Shown: positions 1 through 8,291, counted from the first letter of the stretch. The stretch: DNA of 24,419 nt from Clostridia bacterium (GCA_003979335.1 RYWC01000003.1:1-24419), one strand, 5' to 3'. The notes: generated by a model not told the origin, from the letters alone. Made by a program: numbers and translations.

Positions 1-314
1 ATTATACATATTTTATGCTCTGCAAATAACTTTTGATGCTTCGGCTACCGTGAATATTCAAAGTAAAGCGCAATTACATAATCGGCGTAATAACGCAGGC
101 ATCTTTACTATTAATATTCACAATGGCGCGCAACGGGAAGTTTAACTTTTGCGCAAAACCAAAAACAAAACGGCAGTACGCCATACGATACGCCATTTTT
201 AATTATACTTAGAAATTCATTGCAAACCACTTCCGCCGCGCGAAAATTATAAACGCGTTAAACGGATATTAAATTTGAGATTATAAGGCAACTAACGGTG
301 AAAACGGGCGGCAA
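1..314. other. AT-rich intergenic stretch without a recognisable gene
   Basis: This is the stretch beyond the stop codon of the AEC carrier gene. Neither strand shows a frame with a ribosome-binding site and family-like protein sequence. It is A/T-rich with several isolated TATAAT-like hexamers on the minus strand. Near 167-200 short GTACGCCA/ATACGCCA-type repeats precede a T-run, but I could not pair them into a convincing terminator. No RNA gene was recognised. Confidence 0.5.
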
Positions 315-1343
315 TCAGATACTTATTCCGCATATAGCCGTTACCGCCATTATAACAAGGGGTATCACGGCGATGCTTAAAATTGTGTTGGTAACAAACG
401 CGGAAGTCGCTGTTTCTCTATCGCCGCCGAAGCTTTCGGCCATCGCAACGACCGAAGCCGCAGGAGACATTGCCATTGCTATTATCGGAGCAAAGTAAAC
501 GTATTCTTCAAAACCGCTATCAACTCCCTTTCCCAACAGCCCCCAGAAAGGCATACTTATCAGCAATGTCAGAAAGGGCGCGACAATAAGCCTAAGCGCA
601 CCTGCAAGATAGACGCCTTTTTTACAGAAAAGTTGTTTTACGGGCGTTTCGGCAATCCTTATTCCGACGATAAACATCGATACGGGAGCCGTCATATACG
701 CAAGGTATTGGGGGAAAATGCGGAGTTCGGCTACCTCTTCCATCATAAATATGTTTATCTGCGGCACAAAAAAGAGCAAAAGCGCAACTATATTCGAAAG
801 TATTGCAGGGTTGCAGATAAGTTTTTTTATGCGGATTTGTTTTATGCTGCCCGTTATAAGCACAACACCGACCGTCCAGCACAGGAAATTGAAGACGACG
901 TTGAATACCATAATATACATAGTCGCAAGGGGATTGCCGTCCGTGAACATTTCAACGAAAGGAATTCCCAAAAAACCGCAGTTGGAAAAAACAGCCACAA
1001 ACGAATAAACGTTAGCTGCATTCCTGTCCTTTGCTTTAATAAAAATCAGTTTGCAAAGGGCGAACATTAACCCGAGCGCAAACACCGAAACAGCCAGCGT
1101 TATGCCGAAATTTTTCAACAACACGGGTTTTTCAATAGATTGGACGTATTCCCAGTCTTCTGACGAAAAAACGCAAAAAGCCTTTATCGCAAGAGCGGGC
1201 TGGCAGACGTATAACAGCAGGTTCGAAAGGGTAAGCGTTCCGCCTTCGCCTATCATTTTAAGTTTTTTAAGCGCAAATCCCGGCACAGCGAACGCCGCCA
1301 GAACAGCCATAATAAGCAACACTTTAACGAATACATTAAGCAT
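315..1343 (-). CDS. AEC-family (auxin efflux carrier-like) membrane transporter
   Basis: The 342-aa protein is almost wholly hydrophobic, with about ten predicted membrane segments. It has the usual AEC layout: a first helix pair followed by a conserved asparagine- and proline-bearing segment (NLLLYVCQPALAIKAF, about residues 41-56), a charged central loop near 155-175, and a second helix bundle ending at the C terminus. Length and layout fit the family, whose bacterial members carry malate, malonate or other carboxylates, or amino acids; the substrate cannot be read from sequence. It is divergent from the AraC-type regulator at 1481, so the two may be co-regulated. Its ATG has no clear Shine-Dalgarno site, and a TATAAT lies 6 nt upstream. 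A link to uronate metabolism is plausible because of location only. Confidence 0.8.
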   Translation of the reverse strand: MLNVFVKVLLIMAVLAAFAVPGFALKKLKMIGEGGTLTLSNLLLYVCQPALAIKAFCVFSSEDWEYVQSIEKPVLLKNFGITLAVSVFALGLMFALCKLIFIKAKDRNAANVYSFVAVFSNCGFLGIPFVEMFTDGNPLATMYIMVFNVVFNFLCWTVGVVLITGSIKQIRIKKLICNPAILSNIVALLLFFVPQINIFMMEEVAELRIFPQYLAYMTAPVSMFIVGIRIAETPVKQLFCKKGVYLAGALRLIVAPFLTLLISMPFWGLLGKGVDSGFEEYVYFAPIIAMAMSPAASVVAMAESFGGDRETATSAFVTNTILSIAVIPLVIMAVTAICGISI

Positions 1344-1349
1344 AATTTT

Positions 1350-1378
1350 ATTATAGCACCGACGGGTGTCAAAGTAAA
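1350..1378 (-). promoter_or_regulatory. Probable promoter of the AEC carrier gene, giving a leaderless transcript
   Basis: On the minus strand, TTTACT (1373-1378) and a perfect TATAAT (1350-1355) are separated by 17 nt. The -10 box ends only 6 nt before the ATG at 1343, so transcription would start at or next to the start codon. A consensus TTGACA also occurs at 1367-1372, but only 11 nt from the -10, which is too close to pair with it. Confidence 0.5.
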
Positions 1379-1445
1379 ACCGTTGGGCTTATTGTATAAT
1401 AATTCCGCAGTATGGTAAGGCGGTTCGGTTTTTGATAAAAAGTTA

Positions 1446-1474
1446 TAGACAGAACGGATAAATTATGATACAAT
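1446..1474 (+). promoter_or_regulatory. Probable promoter of the AraC-type regulator gene, giving a leaderless transcript
   Basis: TAGACA (1446-1451) is followed after 17 nt by TACAAT (1469-1474), and the ATG is at 1481, 6 nt later. There is no AGGAGG-like site upstream of this ATG. The arrangement mirrors that of the divergent AEC gene, which supports leaderless transcription of both. A second TATAAT at 1395-1400 has no good -35 partner. Confidence 0.5.
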
Positions 1475-1480
1475 ACGGAT

Positions 1481-2203
1481 ATGAACACTGTTGTTTATGC
1501 AGGCAACTACGGGTGCAAGTCCGATTATAAAAATAAATATTTTGAAATAATACTGCCCGACTGCGGAGGGAAAATATTTGCGGACGAAGCCGAATTGACG
1601 TTTAACAGCGGCGATTTGATTGCAATTCCGCCGTATAGCGGTTACTATTTTTCCGACAATATCTCGGGACTGCACGTTTTGCTGGAAAGGGCCTTTATAC
1701 CCCTTAAAAACGCCGAGGTGTTTTCCGACGACGCAAACGGCGGCGTGCGACACGCCGCAAAACAAGCCGCGGAATACTTTGAAAGCAGTCTGCCTAAAAA
1801 GCAGAATGTTCTGACGGCGCTCGGCAGTCTTTTAGCGGCGTATGTTTCCGCGTTCTGCGTCAAAGAGGAGTTTTCGCCGGCTGTAGCGCTCGTCCGTGCG
1901 GATATCGAAAAAAATATTTCAAACGCAGGCTATGCTTTGGACGGCTTTATTAAAAAACTGCCTTTAAACTACGATTACGTCCGCAAACTTTTTAAAAAAG
2001 AGGTCGGCGCAACACCGCACGAATATCTTTTGTCGCAGAGAATGGAGCTTGCCGCAAAAATACTTTCGGGCGGAATAAAAAACAAATACAGTAATTATTC
2101 TGTCTCTCAGGCGGCGGAAGCCTGCGGTTTTGCCGAACCATTGTATTTTTCACGCGTGTTCAAAAAATACTACGGGGTTTCACCCTCCGAATATAAAGAA
2201 TAA
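1481..2203 (+). CDS. AraC-family transcriptional regulator
   Basis: The 240-aa protein has an N-terminal cupin-like sensor (about 1-60, with the pattern ELTFNSGDLIAIPPYSGYYF typical of these AraC_binding domains). A linker follows, then a C-terminal AraC double helix-turn-helix (about 145-240). The second HTH reads SVSQAAEACGFAEPLYFSRVFKK and is followed by the diagnostic GVSPSEYK end. It is a DNA-binding regulator that probably senses a small sugar or uronic acid. Its targets are not shown by sequence; candidates are the divergent AEC gene and the pectin operon converging from the right. It is shorter than the common 270-300 aa because the region between the domains is short. The ATG lacks a Shine-Dalgarno site and is predicted to be leaderless. 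Confidence 0.9.
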   Translation: MNTVVYAGNYGCKSDYKNKYFEIILPDCGGKIFADEAELTFNSGDLIAIPPYSGYYFSDNISGLHVLLERAFIPLKNAEVFSDDANGGVRHAAKQAAEYFESSLPKKQNVLTALGSLLAAYVSAFCVKEEFSPAVALVRADIEKNISNAGYALDGFIKKLPLNYDYVRKLFKKEVGATPHEYLLSQRMELAAKILSGGIKNKYSNYSVSQAAEACGFAEPLYFSRVFKKYYGVSPSEYKE

Positions 2204-2216
2204 AATAAAATTTAAA

Positions 2217-2250
2217 CCGTCGTGCGTTTTTCGCACGGCGGTATTGTTTT
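2217..2250. terminator. Hairpin terminator after the araC-type gene, likely bidirectional
   Basis: A 10-bp stem (CCGTCGTGCG, 2217-2226, with CGCACGGCGG, 2232-2241; one G·U-type mismatch) encloses a TTTTT loop. On the plus strand it is followed by TATTGTTTT. On the minus strand it is followed by TTTAAATTTTATTTTA, so it may also end the pectin operon, whose last stop codon is at 2394. The 150 nt between (2242-2393) are A/T-rich with no gene seen. Confidence 0.65.
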
Positions 2251-2393
2251 AATTGTGATTAAATTATAAATTCCGGTTATTTTTGCGTTTGATACTTTTC
2301 CGTCTGAAATAATAAAAGGCATTAAGTATATTGCACATACAAATCACACAGAATGCACTGTTATATTTTTGACAGACGACAAGCTTTTAATAT

Positions 2394-3533
2394 TTATCTT
2401 TTCAACATTTTAATTTCAGTATAAGCCATTACGAAAGGTCCCGTACCCTTAGCGTCGTTTTCGACAACGGGTTCGGAAATGTAATATTCGTAAGTACCGT
2501 CGCGCGTAGGATTGTTTTCGGGTCCAAGCCCTGCCATAAGGCATATTCCGCCGAGGTTGAGCTGTCCGTCCGTTTCGGTTAAATATTCCCTGCAAATGCC
2601 GTTGAATACCTTTTCGCCGACTACGGCAAAACGTCTGTCCACAAAACCGAGGCGCGCGCCCTTCATCATTGCGTAAGCAATCATTGCGCTGCCCGAAGTT
2701 TCGACGTAGTTGCCCTCTCTTCCCATCTGGTCCACAACCTGCCAGAACATATGCTTTTCGGAGTCGATGTACTGTTCAAGCCCCTCTATGGTCTTTCTGA
2801 ATATTGTTATGAGTTCGGCTTTTAAGTTGGGCCGCGAAGTATCGAAATAGCTTATGGCGTCAACAAGCCCAACCGTGTACCAGCCGATAGAACGCAGCCA
2901 GAACGATTTGGAAAGCCCTGTTTCGCCGTCAGACCAAAAAGCCTGTTTTGAAACGTCCCAACCGTGGTAGTAAAGCTTTTTCTCGTTATCGTACATATGC
3001 TCGTAAACGTTTCTGAACTGCTTTACTATGTCGCCGTAGTTCCTGCCCCTGTTGAAAACCGTTTCGTAACGGGTATAAAATACCTGCGCCATATAAAGCC
3101 CGTCAAGCCAAACCTGATTGGGGTAAATTTTTTTGTGCCAAAAATTGCCGAGCTCGGTGCGGGGCTGACTTTGAAGCTGGCTGTATAAAAGATTTATAGC
3201 TTTTTTGTACTTGAACTTACCCGTTTCTTTATATAAATCGAAAAGCACCCTGCCCTCGTTTATATTGTCAACGTTGTAAGTCGACATTTCATAGCCCCTG
3301 ATAGCGCCGTCGTCAAAAACGTAGTAATCAACGAATTTATCTATGAATTCAAGATATTTTTTATTGCCCGTAAGTTTATAAATTGTGTACAGAGAGGTCA
3401 TCATACAACCGTCTATATAATTCCATGCGGGGGCTTTGCCGTGCCTGATATTTTCTATGTTCCATATAGGCGCGTCGGGTGTGGTTTCGTCTATGAGACG
3501 GTCAATATACCTGTCGATTACGGAATAATCCAT
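2394..3533 (-). CDS. Unsaturated (rhamno)galacturonyl hydrolase, GH105
   Basis: The 379-aa protein belongs to the GH105 (YteR/RhiN) alpha/alpha-barrel family, which removes the unsaturated uronic acid from the non-reducing end of pectin oligosaccharides made by lyases. Visible motifs are WNYIDG (37-42), VDN with Asp89, YYHGW (188-192), VWLDGLYM with Asp144, and FWLRSIGW (211-218). Asp89 and Asp144 sit where B. subtilis YteR has its essential Asp88 and Asp143. Length is typical (about 370-380 aa). There is no signal peptide, so it should act in the cytoplasm on imported oligomers. It is the last gene of the pectin operon, 18 nt after the GH28 gene, with AAGGAG 7 nt before its ATG. Rhamnogalacturonan versus homogalacturonan preference is unknown; GH28, CE8 and KduI nearby favour galacturonides. 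Confidence 0.9.
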   Translation of the reverse strand: MDYSVIDRYIDRLIDETTPDAPIWNIENIRHGKAPAWNYIDGCMMTSLYTIYKLTGNKKYLEFIDKFVDYYVFDDGAIRGYEMSTYNVDNINEGRVLFDLYKETGKFKYKKAINLLYSQLQSQPRTELGNFWHKKIYPNQVWLDGLYMAQVFYTRYETVFNRGRNYGDIVKQFRNVYEHMYDNEKKLYYHGWDVSKQAFWSDGETGLSKSFWLRSIGWYTVGLVDAISYFDTSRPNLKAELITIFRKTIEGLEQYIDSEKHMFWQVVDQMGREGNYVETSGSAMIAYAMMKGARLGFVDRRFAVVGEKVFNGICREYLTETDGQLNLGGICLMAGLGPENNPTRDGTYEYYISEPVVENDAKGTGPFVMAYTEIKMLKR

Positions 3534-3551
3534 TTCTATCTCCTTAAAAGT

Positions 3552-5093
3552 TTACTCTTCTATAACTTTGCCGCAGTTTTTCTTTATTATTTTTTCGCCC
3601 ACAACGCCGTCGAACGTAACATTTTTCAAAATAAGCGTTTCTACGTTGTCAATGTAAAGCCCCTCTTTGCAATATTCCCTAACGAATTCAAGCATTGCCG
3701 GCGTGAAAGGCTTGGCGTCCTTTTTGAAAGAAAAGCTTACGTTTTCTATCTTAATTTCTTTAATGGGCTGTTCTACAAGGCCGTCGAAATAGCCAGCCAT
3801 ACATTCGCAGTCCACGCACTCGATATCCTTGAAGTGGAACTTGCCGAGATAAGGCGTCCCTTCGTCGACGGGGATGTTTTTATCCCTTGACCAGACAGCT
3901 TCGGTATGTCCGTCGGGGTCGCAGAAATAATACATATTTATAACCAGCGGCGTTATTACGTTTTCCATTTTAATGTTTTCGAATGAAACACCGTCGATAA
4001 TTCCGTCCTTGCCTCTGCCTCTGCGCGTCTTTATTCTCAACCCTCTGTCAGTATGTTTGAATACGCATTGCGAAACGGAAAGATTTTTTACGCCGCCGCT
4101 CATTTCACTGCCAAGAACTATTGCGCCGTGTCCGTTCTGGAACAGGTTGTTCCTTAACGTGTGGTTAGTCGCAGGGGTGCGGTATGTTCTGCCCATATAC
4201 AGCTTTCCAGATTTAATGGCGCAGCAGTCGTCGCCGACACTGAACGTACAACCGATAATTTCAACCTTGTCGCAGCTTTCGGGGTCGAGCCCGTCGGTGT
4301 TGGGACCGGTGTAAGGATTCTGTATCTTTATATCATAAAACTTTAAATTGCGCGAAAAGAAAGGATGCAAATTCCAGCTTGCCGAGTTTTTGCAGGTAAC
4401 GCCGTGGAAAACAACGTTGCCGCATTTATTGAGGAAGACAAGACGGGGGCGCGCAACCTTTCTGCCCTTGGGGGTTGCCCACCAGGTTGAATTGTCGGCA
4501 TTGCCGTTTATTACGCCCTCGCCTATTACTTTGAAATTCTTCTGTCTGTAAGCGGAAATAAACGATTGGTGACAGTCGTAAGGGTCGCCCTCCCAAGAAG
4601 AAATAATTTCTTCTTTGCCGCCCTTATTTACGCGCGCCGGTTTGTAAGGGTAACTTTCTTCCTTTACGTCGCCGAGCAGTTCCGCGCCCTTTTTAAGTTC
4701 AAGCGTAACGCCGCTTTTCAACACTATCGGACGCACAAGATACTTTCCTTCGGTAAGAAGCACCCTGCCGCCTTCTGGACAGCTGTCAATCGCCATCTGT
4801 ACAAAATAAGTATCGTCCGAAACGCCGTCGGCTTTTGCGCCCAAAGTCTTAACGTCTATTAAAGCGGTCTCTGCCGCGGTCGTGAAAGTTATTTTGCAGT
4901 TATCGGCGGTCGTCGAAACCGTATATTGAGTCGAAGGCTGCAAATTGAAAACGGAAAAAACGTTTGTATCGCGTTCTTCACCGATTTTTTCACCGTTTAA
5001 TAAAACGGTATATTTTTTGCCGTTATAATACGGGTTTGTATTTGAAAATTCAAAGCAAGCCGACACTGACGATACGAACAGTTTTTTAAACAT
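3552..5093 (-). CDS. Intracellular polygalacturonase, GH28 (probably exo-acting)
   Basis: The 513-aa protein has a short beta-rich, fibronectin-III-like N-terminal domain (about 1-75) and then a pectate-lyase-superfamily beta-helix starting near VKTLGAKADG (81-90). GH28 active-site motifs are all present: NTDG (265-268), GDD (287-289), GHG (321-323) and RIK (353-355), giving Asp267, Asp288 and Asp289 as the catalytic set. The enzyme hydrolyses alpha-1,4-galacturonosyl bonds. The N terminus is not a usable signal peptide, and an added N-terminal domain is common in exo-polygalacturonases, so cytoplasmic release of galacturonate from short oligomers is the likely role. Its ATG overlaps the stop of the upstream membrane-protein gene by 8 nt, with AAGGAG 10 nt upstream, so translational coupling is likely. 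Confidence 0.92.
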   Translation of the reverse strand: MFKKLFVSSVSACFEFSNTNPYYNGKKYTVLLNGEKIGEERDTNVFSVFNLQPSTQYTVSTTADNCKITFTTAAETALIDVKTLGAKADGVSDDTYFVQMAIDSCPEGGRVLLTEGKYLVRPIVLKSGVTLELKKGAELLGDVKEESYPYKPARVNKGGKEEIISSWEGDPYDCHQSFISAYRQKNFKVIGEGVINGNADNSTWWATPKGRKVARPRLVFLNKCGNVVFHGVTCKNSASWNLHPFFSRNLKFYDIKIQNPYTGPNTDGLDPESCDKVEIIGCTFSVGDDCCAIKSGKLYMGRTYRTPATNHTLRNNLFQNGHGAIVLGSEMSGGVKNLSVSQCVFKHTDRGLRIKTRRGRGKDGIIDGVSFENIKMENVITPLVINMYYFCDPDGHTEAVWSRDKNIPVDEGTPYLGKFHFKDIECVDCECMAGYFDGLVEQPIKEIKIENVSFSFKKDAKPFTPAMLEFVREYCKEGLYIDNVETLILKNVTFDGVVGEKIIKKNCGKVIEE

Positions 5094-5805
5094 TTGACGT
5101 TTTCTCCTTTTTATTTCGCTTTACAAGATAGACAATTAAATCTTTTATGCCGATAAATATCATATCCGTAATCACACAGAAAGTGCCGAACAACAGCGGT
5201 TCCACACCGAGAGGGATTGCGCCAGTCGTTCCGTTTATATAATTTATAAGCTCGTTCAAGCCGTAGTAAAAACCGAAATATACGCAGACAAGCACTAAAA
5301 CATAATACAGAACGTTTGTAAAAAACGTCCAATACGCTTTAAAAGGAAATGGGAACATCGTGTAATTGTCGTATTCTTTTTCACCCCTTTCCATATAGCG
5401 GAAGAGCGGATTGACTAACACTTCGACAACAAGACCCAATACAATTCCCGTAAGTAAAATAGCGTCTTCGGTGGGCGAGTTCATAAGGCTTTGCAGTCCG
5501 AACATAACAAAATAGCAGACCACGCCGGCAAACCACCATTTTATAAACAGTGCTTTCACCCATACGGGGATTTTACCCAAGAAATCCGTTTTATAGGGGT
5601 CAAACTTCTTTTTCCTGCCGCTTCGCGTAAAGTTTTTGGGGTCGTCGTCGCCCGTGCAGTCGGAAATGAACATAGTCAAATCGTTAGCGGCGTCTTCGGG
5701 CGTTTCATCCTTAAGCGCGGCGACAAGCTCATCGACTTTGTCCACTTTCAAGTCATAAAAATTTTCTATTGTAGTTTCGCGTAACTGCTTTTTCTTTTTT
5801 GCCAT
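5086..5805 (-). CDS. Unknown 4-TM membrane protein of the pectin transporter operon (239 aa)
   Basis: I do not recognise the family. The protein begins with a lysine-rich start and a charged, acidic cytoplasmic-looking segment of about 80 residues (with a TGDDDPKNF stretch near 51-59 and RKKK near 64-67). Four hydrophobic segments follow at about 84-106, 114-135, 157-182 and 201-228, and it ends in a short basic tail (KRNKKEK). Both ends are predicted inside. It lies between another small 4-TM gene and the GH28 gene, overlapping the latter by 8 nt, so it is certainly in the pectin operon. A terminator-like hairpin sits just upstream. A role as accessory subunit or scaffold for the sugar importer is only inference from context. 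Confidence 0.8.
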   Translation of the reverse strand: MAKKKKQLRETTIENFYDLKVDKVDELVAALKDETPEDAANDLTMFISDCTGDDDPKNFTRSGRKKKFDPYKTDFLGKIPVWVKALFIKWWFAGVVCYFVMFGLQSLMNSPTEDAILLTGIVLGLVVEVLVNPLFRYMERGEKEYDNYTMFPFPFKAYWTFFTNVLYYVLVLVCVYFGFYYGLNELINYINGTTGAIPLGVEPLLFGTFCVITDMIFIGIKDLIVYLVKRNKKEKTSNV

Positions 5806-5824
5806 CGTTTACCTTTTTGTTAAA

Positions 5825-5853
5825 ATAACCGACAAAAAACTTTTGCCGGTTAT
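5825..5853 (-). terminator. Intra-operon hairpin between two 4-TM protein genes
   Basis: A 13-bp inverted repeat (5825-5837 with 5841-5853) has a 3-nt loop. The single non-Watson-Crick position is a G·U in the minus-strand RNA but an A·C mismatch in the plus-strand RNA, which fits use in the direction of the operon. A TTTTA tail follows on the minus strand. It probably terminates part of the transcripts or stops 3'-exonucleases, lowering expression of the 239-aa, GH28 and GH105 genes relative to the ATPase. The 5'-most part of this 73-nt gap then supplies AAGG about 7 nt before the 5805 ATG. Confidence 0.55.
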
Positions 5854-5878
5854 CTGCTTCGGATTAAAAAATTTGAAA

Positions 5879-6544
5879 TCAGTCTTCCTGAATATCGATT
5901 GCACCCTGCATATTTTTGGTTGCAGATTCAAGAACGACTTTCGTGTCGATTTTATTTATTAGCTTTTTATATACGGGAAGCAATGCAAATACAATCGCCG
6001 ACACGCCGAGAAGCACAATGTGGGCGAGGATATAGGGCTGAGCCTTACTAACCGTTGCATACATCATACTCGTCTCAGAGTTCTGAACGCCTGCCAGGCA
6101 GTTTTCCATCTGAATGTAATACACCAAATCGCAGGCAATCATTGCGCCAATCATAACGAAAACCAATACTATAAAGAAAATATTGGGCTTTTTACGTTTA
6201 GGGAAAGCGTTTAAAAAGCTTACAAGCGACAAAAGCGATAAAAGCGTCACGACAAACGTGCATATGCCGGTTGTTTTTGCTTCGGTGAACGACCTCGATA
6301 TAGCCTGTGACACATTAAACAAGGCAAGTAAAAAGAATACGGAACATAACGCAAGGAAAAACAATGCGATATTCTGCGGTTTGCGTTTAAGCGCAACTAT
6401 CTTTTTACGGAACCACTCCTTAATCTTCGCCTGAACCTTTTTACCTTTTGAGGGCTGGTTATTTAAAGGCTGTTCGGGAGTTTTATTTTCAATTTCAGTA
6501 TTTTCGGGTACTTCTCCGACCAAAACGTTTTCGTTTTCCGCCAT
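5879..6544 (-). CDS. Unknown 4-TM membrane protein of the pectin transporter operon (221 aa)
   Basis: No family recognised. It has a polar N-terminal tail of about 55 residues rich in Glu, Asn and Pro that turns strongly basic (KGKKVQAKIKEWFRKK, about 33-48), then hydrophobic segments at about 57-77, 92-113, 121-143 and 170-191. The short extracellular loop 145-168 carries the only external polar residues, and the C-terminal tail is about 30 residues and cytoplasmic. The layout (long cytoplasmic N tail, four helices, cytoplasmic C tail) matches the 205-aa and 239-aa proteins of the same operon, though I see no clear residue-level similarity. It starts 12 nt after the ATPase gene ends, with an AGGAGG-like site before its ATG. 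Confidence 0.8.
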   Translation of the reverse strand: MAENENVLVGEVPENTEIENKTPEQPLNNQPSKGKKVQAKIKEWFRKKIVALKRKPQNIALFFLALCSVFFLLALFNVSQAISRSFTEAKTTGICTFVVTLLSLLSLVSFLNAFPKRKKPNIFFIVLVFVMIGAMIACDLVYYIQMENCLAGVQNSETSMMYATVSKAQPYILAHIVLLGVSAIVFALLPVYKKLINKIDTKVVLESATKNMQGAIDIQED

Positions 6545-6556
6545 AGTACTTCCTCC

Positions 6557-7681
6557 TTACCTTATCGCCTTACCGTATTCGACTATAGATATTTCCTCTT
6601 TACCCGATTTGGGATTGAGTTTCATTTCAGTCTTATTCGGTTCGAAAAAGTGCGTCATTTCAGGGTCGAAACCGATATTGATTTCATCGCCCTCAACGTA
6701 ATTGCACCACTCGGCAAACTTGCAAACAACTATCTTCGTGCCGCCGATTTTGCCGTGTACGAGGGTGTTCATACCCAGATTTTCGTTATTGGTTATTAAA
6801 AGCTTAACGGGACCGTCACGGAGAATATTCTCAGGACGCACGCCCAATATTACAGCTTTATCTTCGTAATCTTTAAGGGTCTCTTTCTGTTTTTCGCTCA
6901 AAGGATAATCAAACAGATTGCACTTGAAATGCCCTTTTTCGATTTTGCCTTCAAACATATTCATAGGAGGAAGTCCTATAAACGTTGCAACGAAAGTATT
7001 CGACGGTCTTTCGTAAAGCTCGATAGGTTTTCCTATCTGCTGAACGTGACCCATAGACATACAAACGATTCTATCCGCCAAAGTCAAGGCTTCGGTCTGG
7101 TCATGCGTAACGTACATCATAGTTGCGTTCAGTTTTTTATGTAACAGAAGTATTTCCCTTCTCATCGAGCCGCGAAGTTTCGCGTCAAGGTTTGAAAGAG
7201 GTTCGTCAAACAAAAACAGTTTAGGATTACGAACAATAGCGCGCCCCATTGCAACACGCTGGCGCTGACCGCCCGAAAGCTGCTTGGGTTTTTTATTGAG
7301 CTGAGTCTTCAAATCAAGAATTTCAGCCGCCGCCATAACTTTTCTGTGAATTACTTCTTTATTCTCTTTACGAAGAGTAAGCGAAAACGCCATATTCTCG
7401 TAAATTGTCATATGCCCGTACAGCGCGTAGTTCTGGAAAACCATCGCTATATCCCTGTCTTTCGGGGGAAGACGGGTACAGTCTTTTTCGTCGATTATAA
7501 GCTTGCCGGTCGTAATCTCTTCAAGTCCGGCAACCATTCTCAATGTTGTAGACTTTCCGCAACCGGAGGGTCCTACCAAGACGATTAACTCGCCGTCGGC
7601 TATGTCAAGGTTAAAATCGTATACAGCCTGAACTCCGCCGTCGTAAATTTTATCTATATGTTGTAACTTAACTTCAGGCAT
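6557..7681 (-). CDS. CUT1-type sugar ABC transporter ATPase (MsmX/UgpC/MalK family)
   Basis: The 374-aa protein is the energising subunit for a carbohydrate importer. It shows Walker A GPSGCGKST (37-45), Q-loop Gln83 in MVFQNYALY, signature LSGGQRQR (135-142), Walker B LFLFDEP (155-161), D-loop SNLD (163-166) and H-loop His193, then a C-terminal TOBE/regulatory region (about 235-374) containing VRPEN. The usual ALYPHMT reads ALYGHMT here (Gly89), a small deviation. It is encoded in the same operon as the LplB- and YtcP-like permeases and is the natural partner for them, although MsmX-type ATPases often serve several importers. Its ATG overlaps the end of the upstream 4-TM gene by 8 nt, with GGGGGT about 8 nt upstream. 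A second MsmX-like ATPase is encoded at 21878-22993. Confidence 0.95.
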   Translation of the reverse strand: MPEVKLQHIDKIYDGGVQAVYDFNLDIADGELIVLVGPSGCGKSTTLRMVAGLEEITTGKLIIDEKDCTRLPPKDRDIAMVFQNYALYGHMTIYENMAFSLTLRKENKEVIHRKVMAAAEILDLKTQLNKKPKQLSGGQRQRVAMGRAIVRNPKLFLFDEPLSNLDAKLRGSMRREILLLHKKLNATMMYVTHDQTEALTLADRIVCMSMGHVQQIGKPIELYERPSNTFVATFIGLPPMNMFEGKIEKGHFKCNLFDYPLSEKQKETLKDYEDKAVILGVRPENILRDGPVKLLITNNENLGMNTLVHGKIGGTKIVVCKFAEWCNYVEGDEINIGFDPEMTHFFEPNKTEMKLNPKSGKEEISIVEYGKAIR

Positions 7682-8291
7682 TTGAATTACCCCCTGAGGT
7701 TTCGGCTTTTTTCAGTTCTTCGTCGATATTCAGCTCGCCGCTTTCAACTTTTTTGGTGAAATCGCTTACCGATTTGCTACGGATAAATCCTACTATTGCG
7801 GATGCAATTATGCATGCGCCTGATGCCGCAAGGAATACCGCCATAGCAATAAACGCACCTATTGATATTGCGTTTGCCTGAAAACCCGTAAAAGGCAACC
7901 AAAAAATTCTTGCAAACTGCAAAAGTCCCAAAATCAACTGCATAGGGAACATTTTGCGGTTATAATTTTTTACCTGCTCCGAGAAAAGGAAAACAAATAA
8001 CAGGAAGAACAAATTGTAAATTACGTCAAAAGCTATTGCCCAAGTGTAATAAAAGTTGTTGTTTTTTACCTGCGCATACAATACAAGAAAGTAAAGACAG
8101 CCCAAAGCCAAACCTAATATGGCAAGGTTTGCGCCGAATTTATTCTTTTTATAGCGCATTATATCGTTTTGCACAACGGGGTTTTTAGGCGGCTTCCCGA
8201 CAGAGGGTTTTTCCGCCTTTACTTCAACAACCTCGTTGGAGTTGTCAATTTCAATTTTTTCGAGTTCTACGGGATTGATTTTATCGCTCAT
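7674..8291 (-). CDS. Unknown 4-TM membrane protein of the pectin transporter operon (205 aa)
   Basis: No family recognised. I place the start at the ATG at 8289-8291 (MSDKINPVEL) and not at the in-frame ATG at 8360. The later start has GGGAGGTG at ideal distance and forms an ATGA overlap with the stop of the upstream gene. The protein has a polar, acidic then basic N tail (1-53), hydrophobic segments at about 55-74, 82-104, 115-136 and 141-170, and a charged cytoplasmic C tail of about 35 residues. It overlaps the ATPase gene by 8 nt, so both ends are translationally coupled: 211-aa protein, this protein and the ATPase are made in close ratio. This suggests that they belong to one complex, which is inference. 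Confidence 0.8.
   Translation of the reverse strand: MSDKINPVELEKIEIDNSNEVVEVKAEKPSVGKPPKNPVVQNDIMRYKKNKFGANLAILGLALGCLYFLVLYAQVKNNNFYYTWAIAFDVIYNLFFLLFVFLFSEQVKNYNRKMFPMQLILGLLQFARIFWLPFTGFQANAISIGAFIAMAVFLAASGACIIASAIVGFIRSKSVSDFTKKVESGELNIDEELKKAETSGGNSNA

Noticed and set aside
167..200. Possible terminator or small repeat array after the AEC gene
   Set aside because: The ACGCCAT-type repeats do not give a stable stem with a T-run in the right direction; two short repeats are not an array.
1367..1372. Perfect TTGACA as -35 box for the AEC gene
   Set aside because: It is only 11 nt from the TATAAT at 1350-1355, too short for a sigma-A promoter; TTTACT at 17 nt is the better partner.
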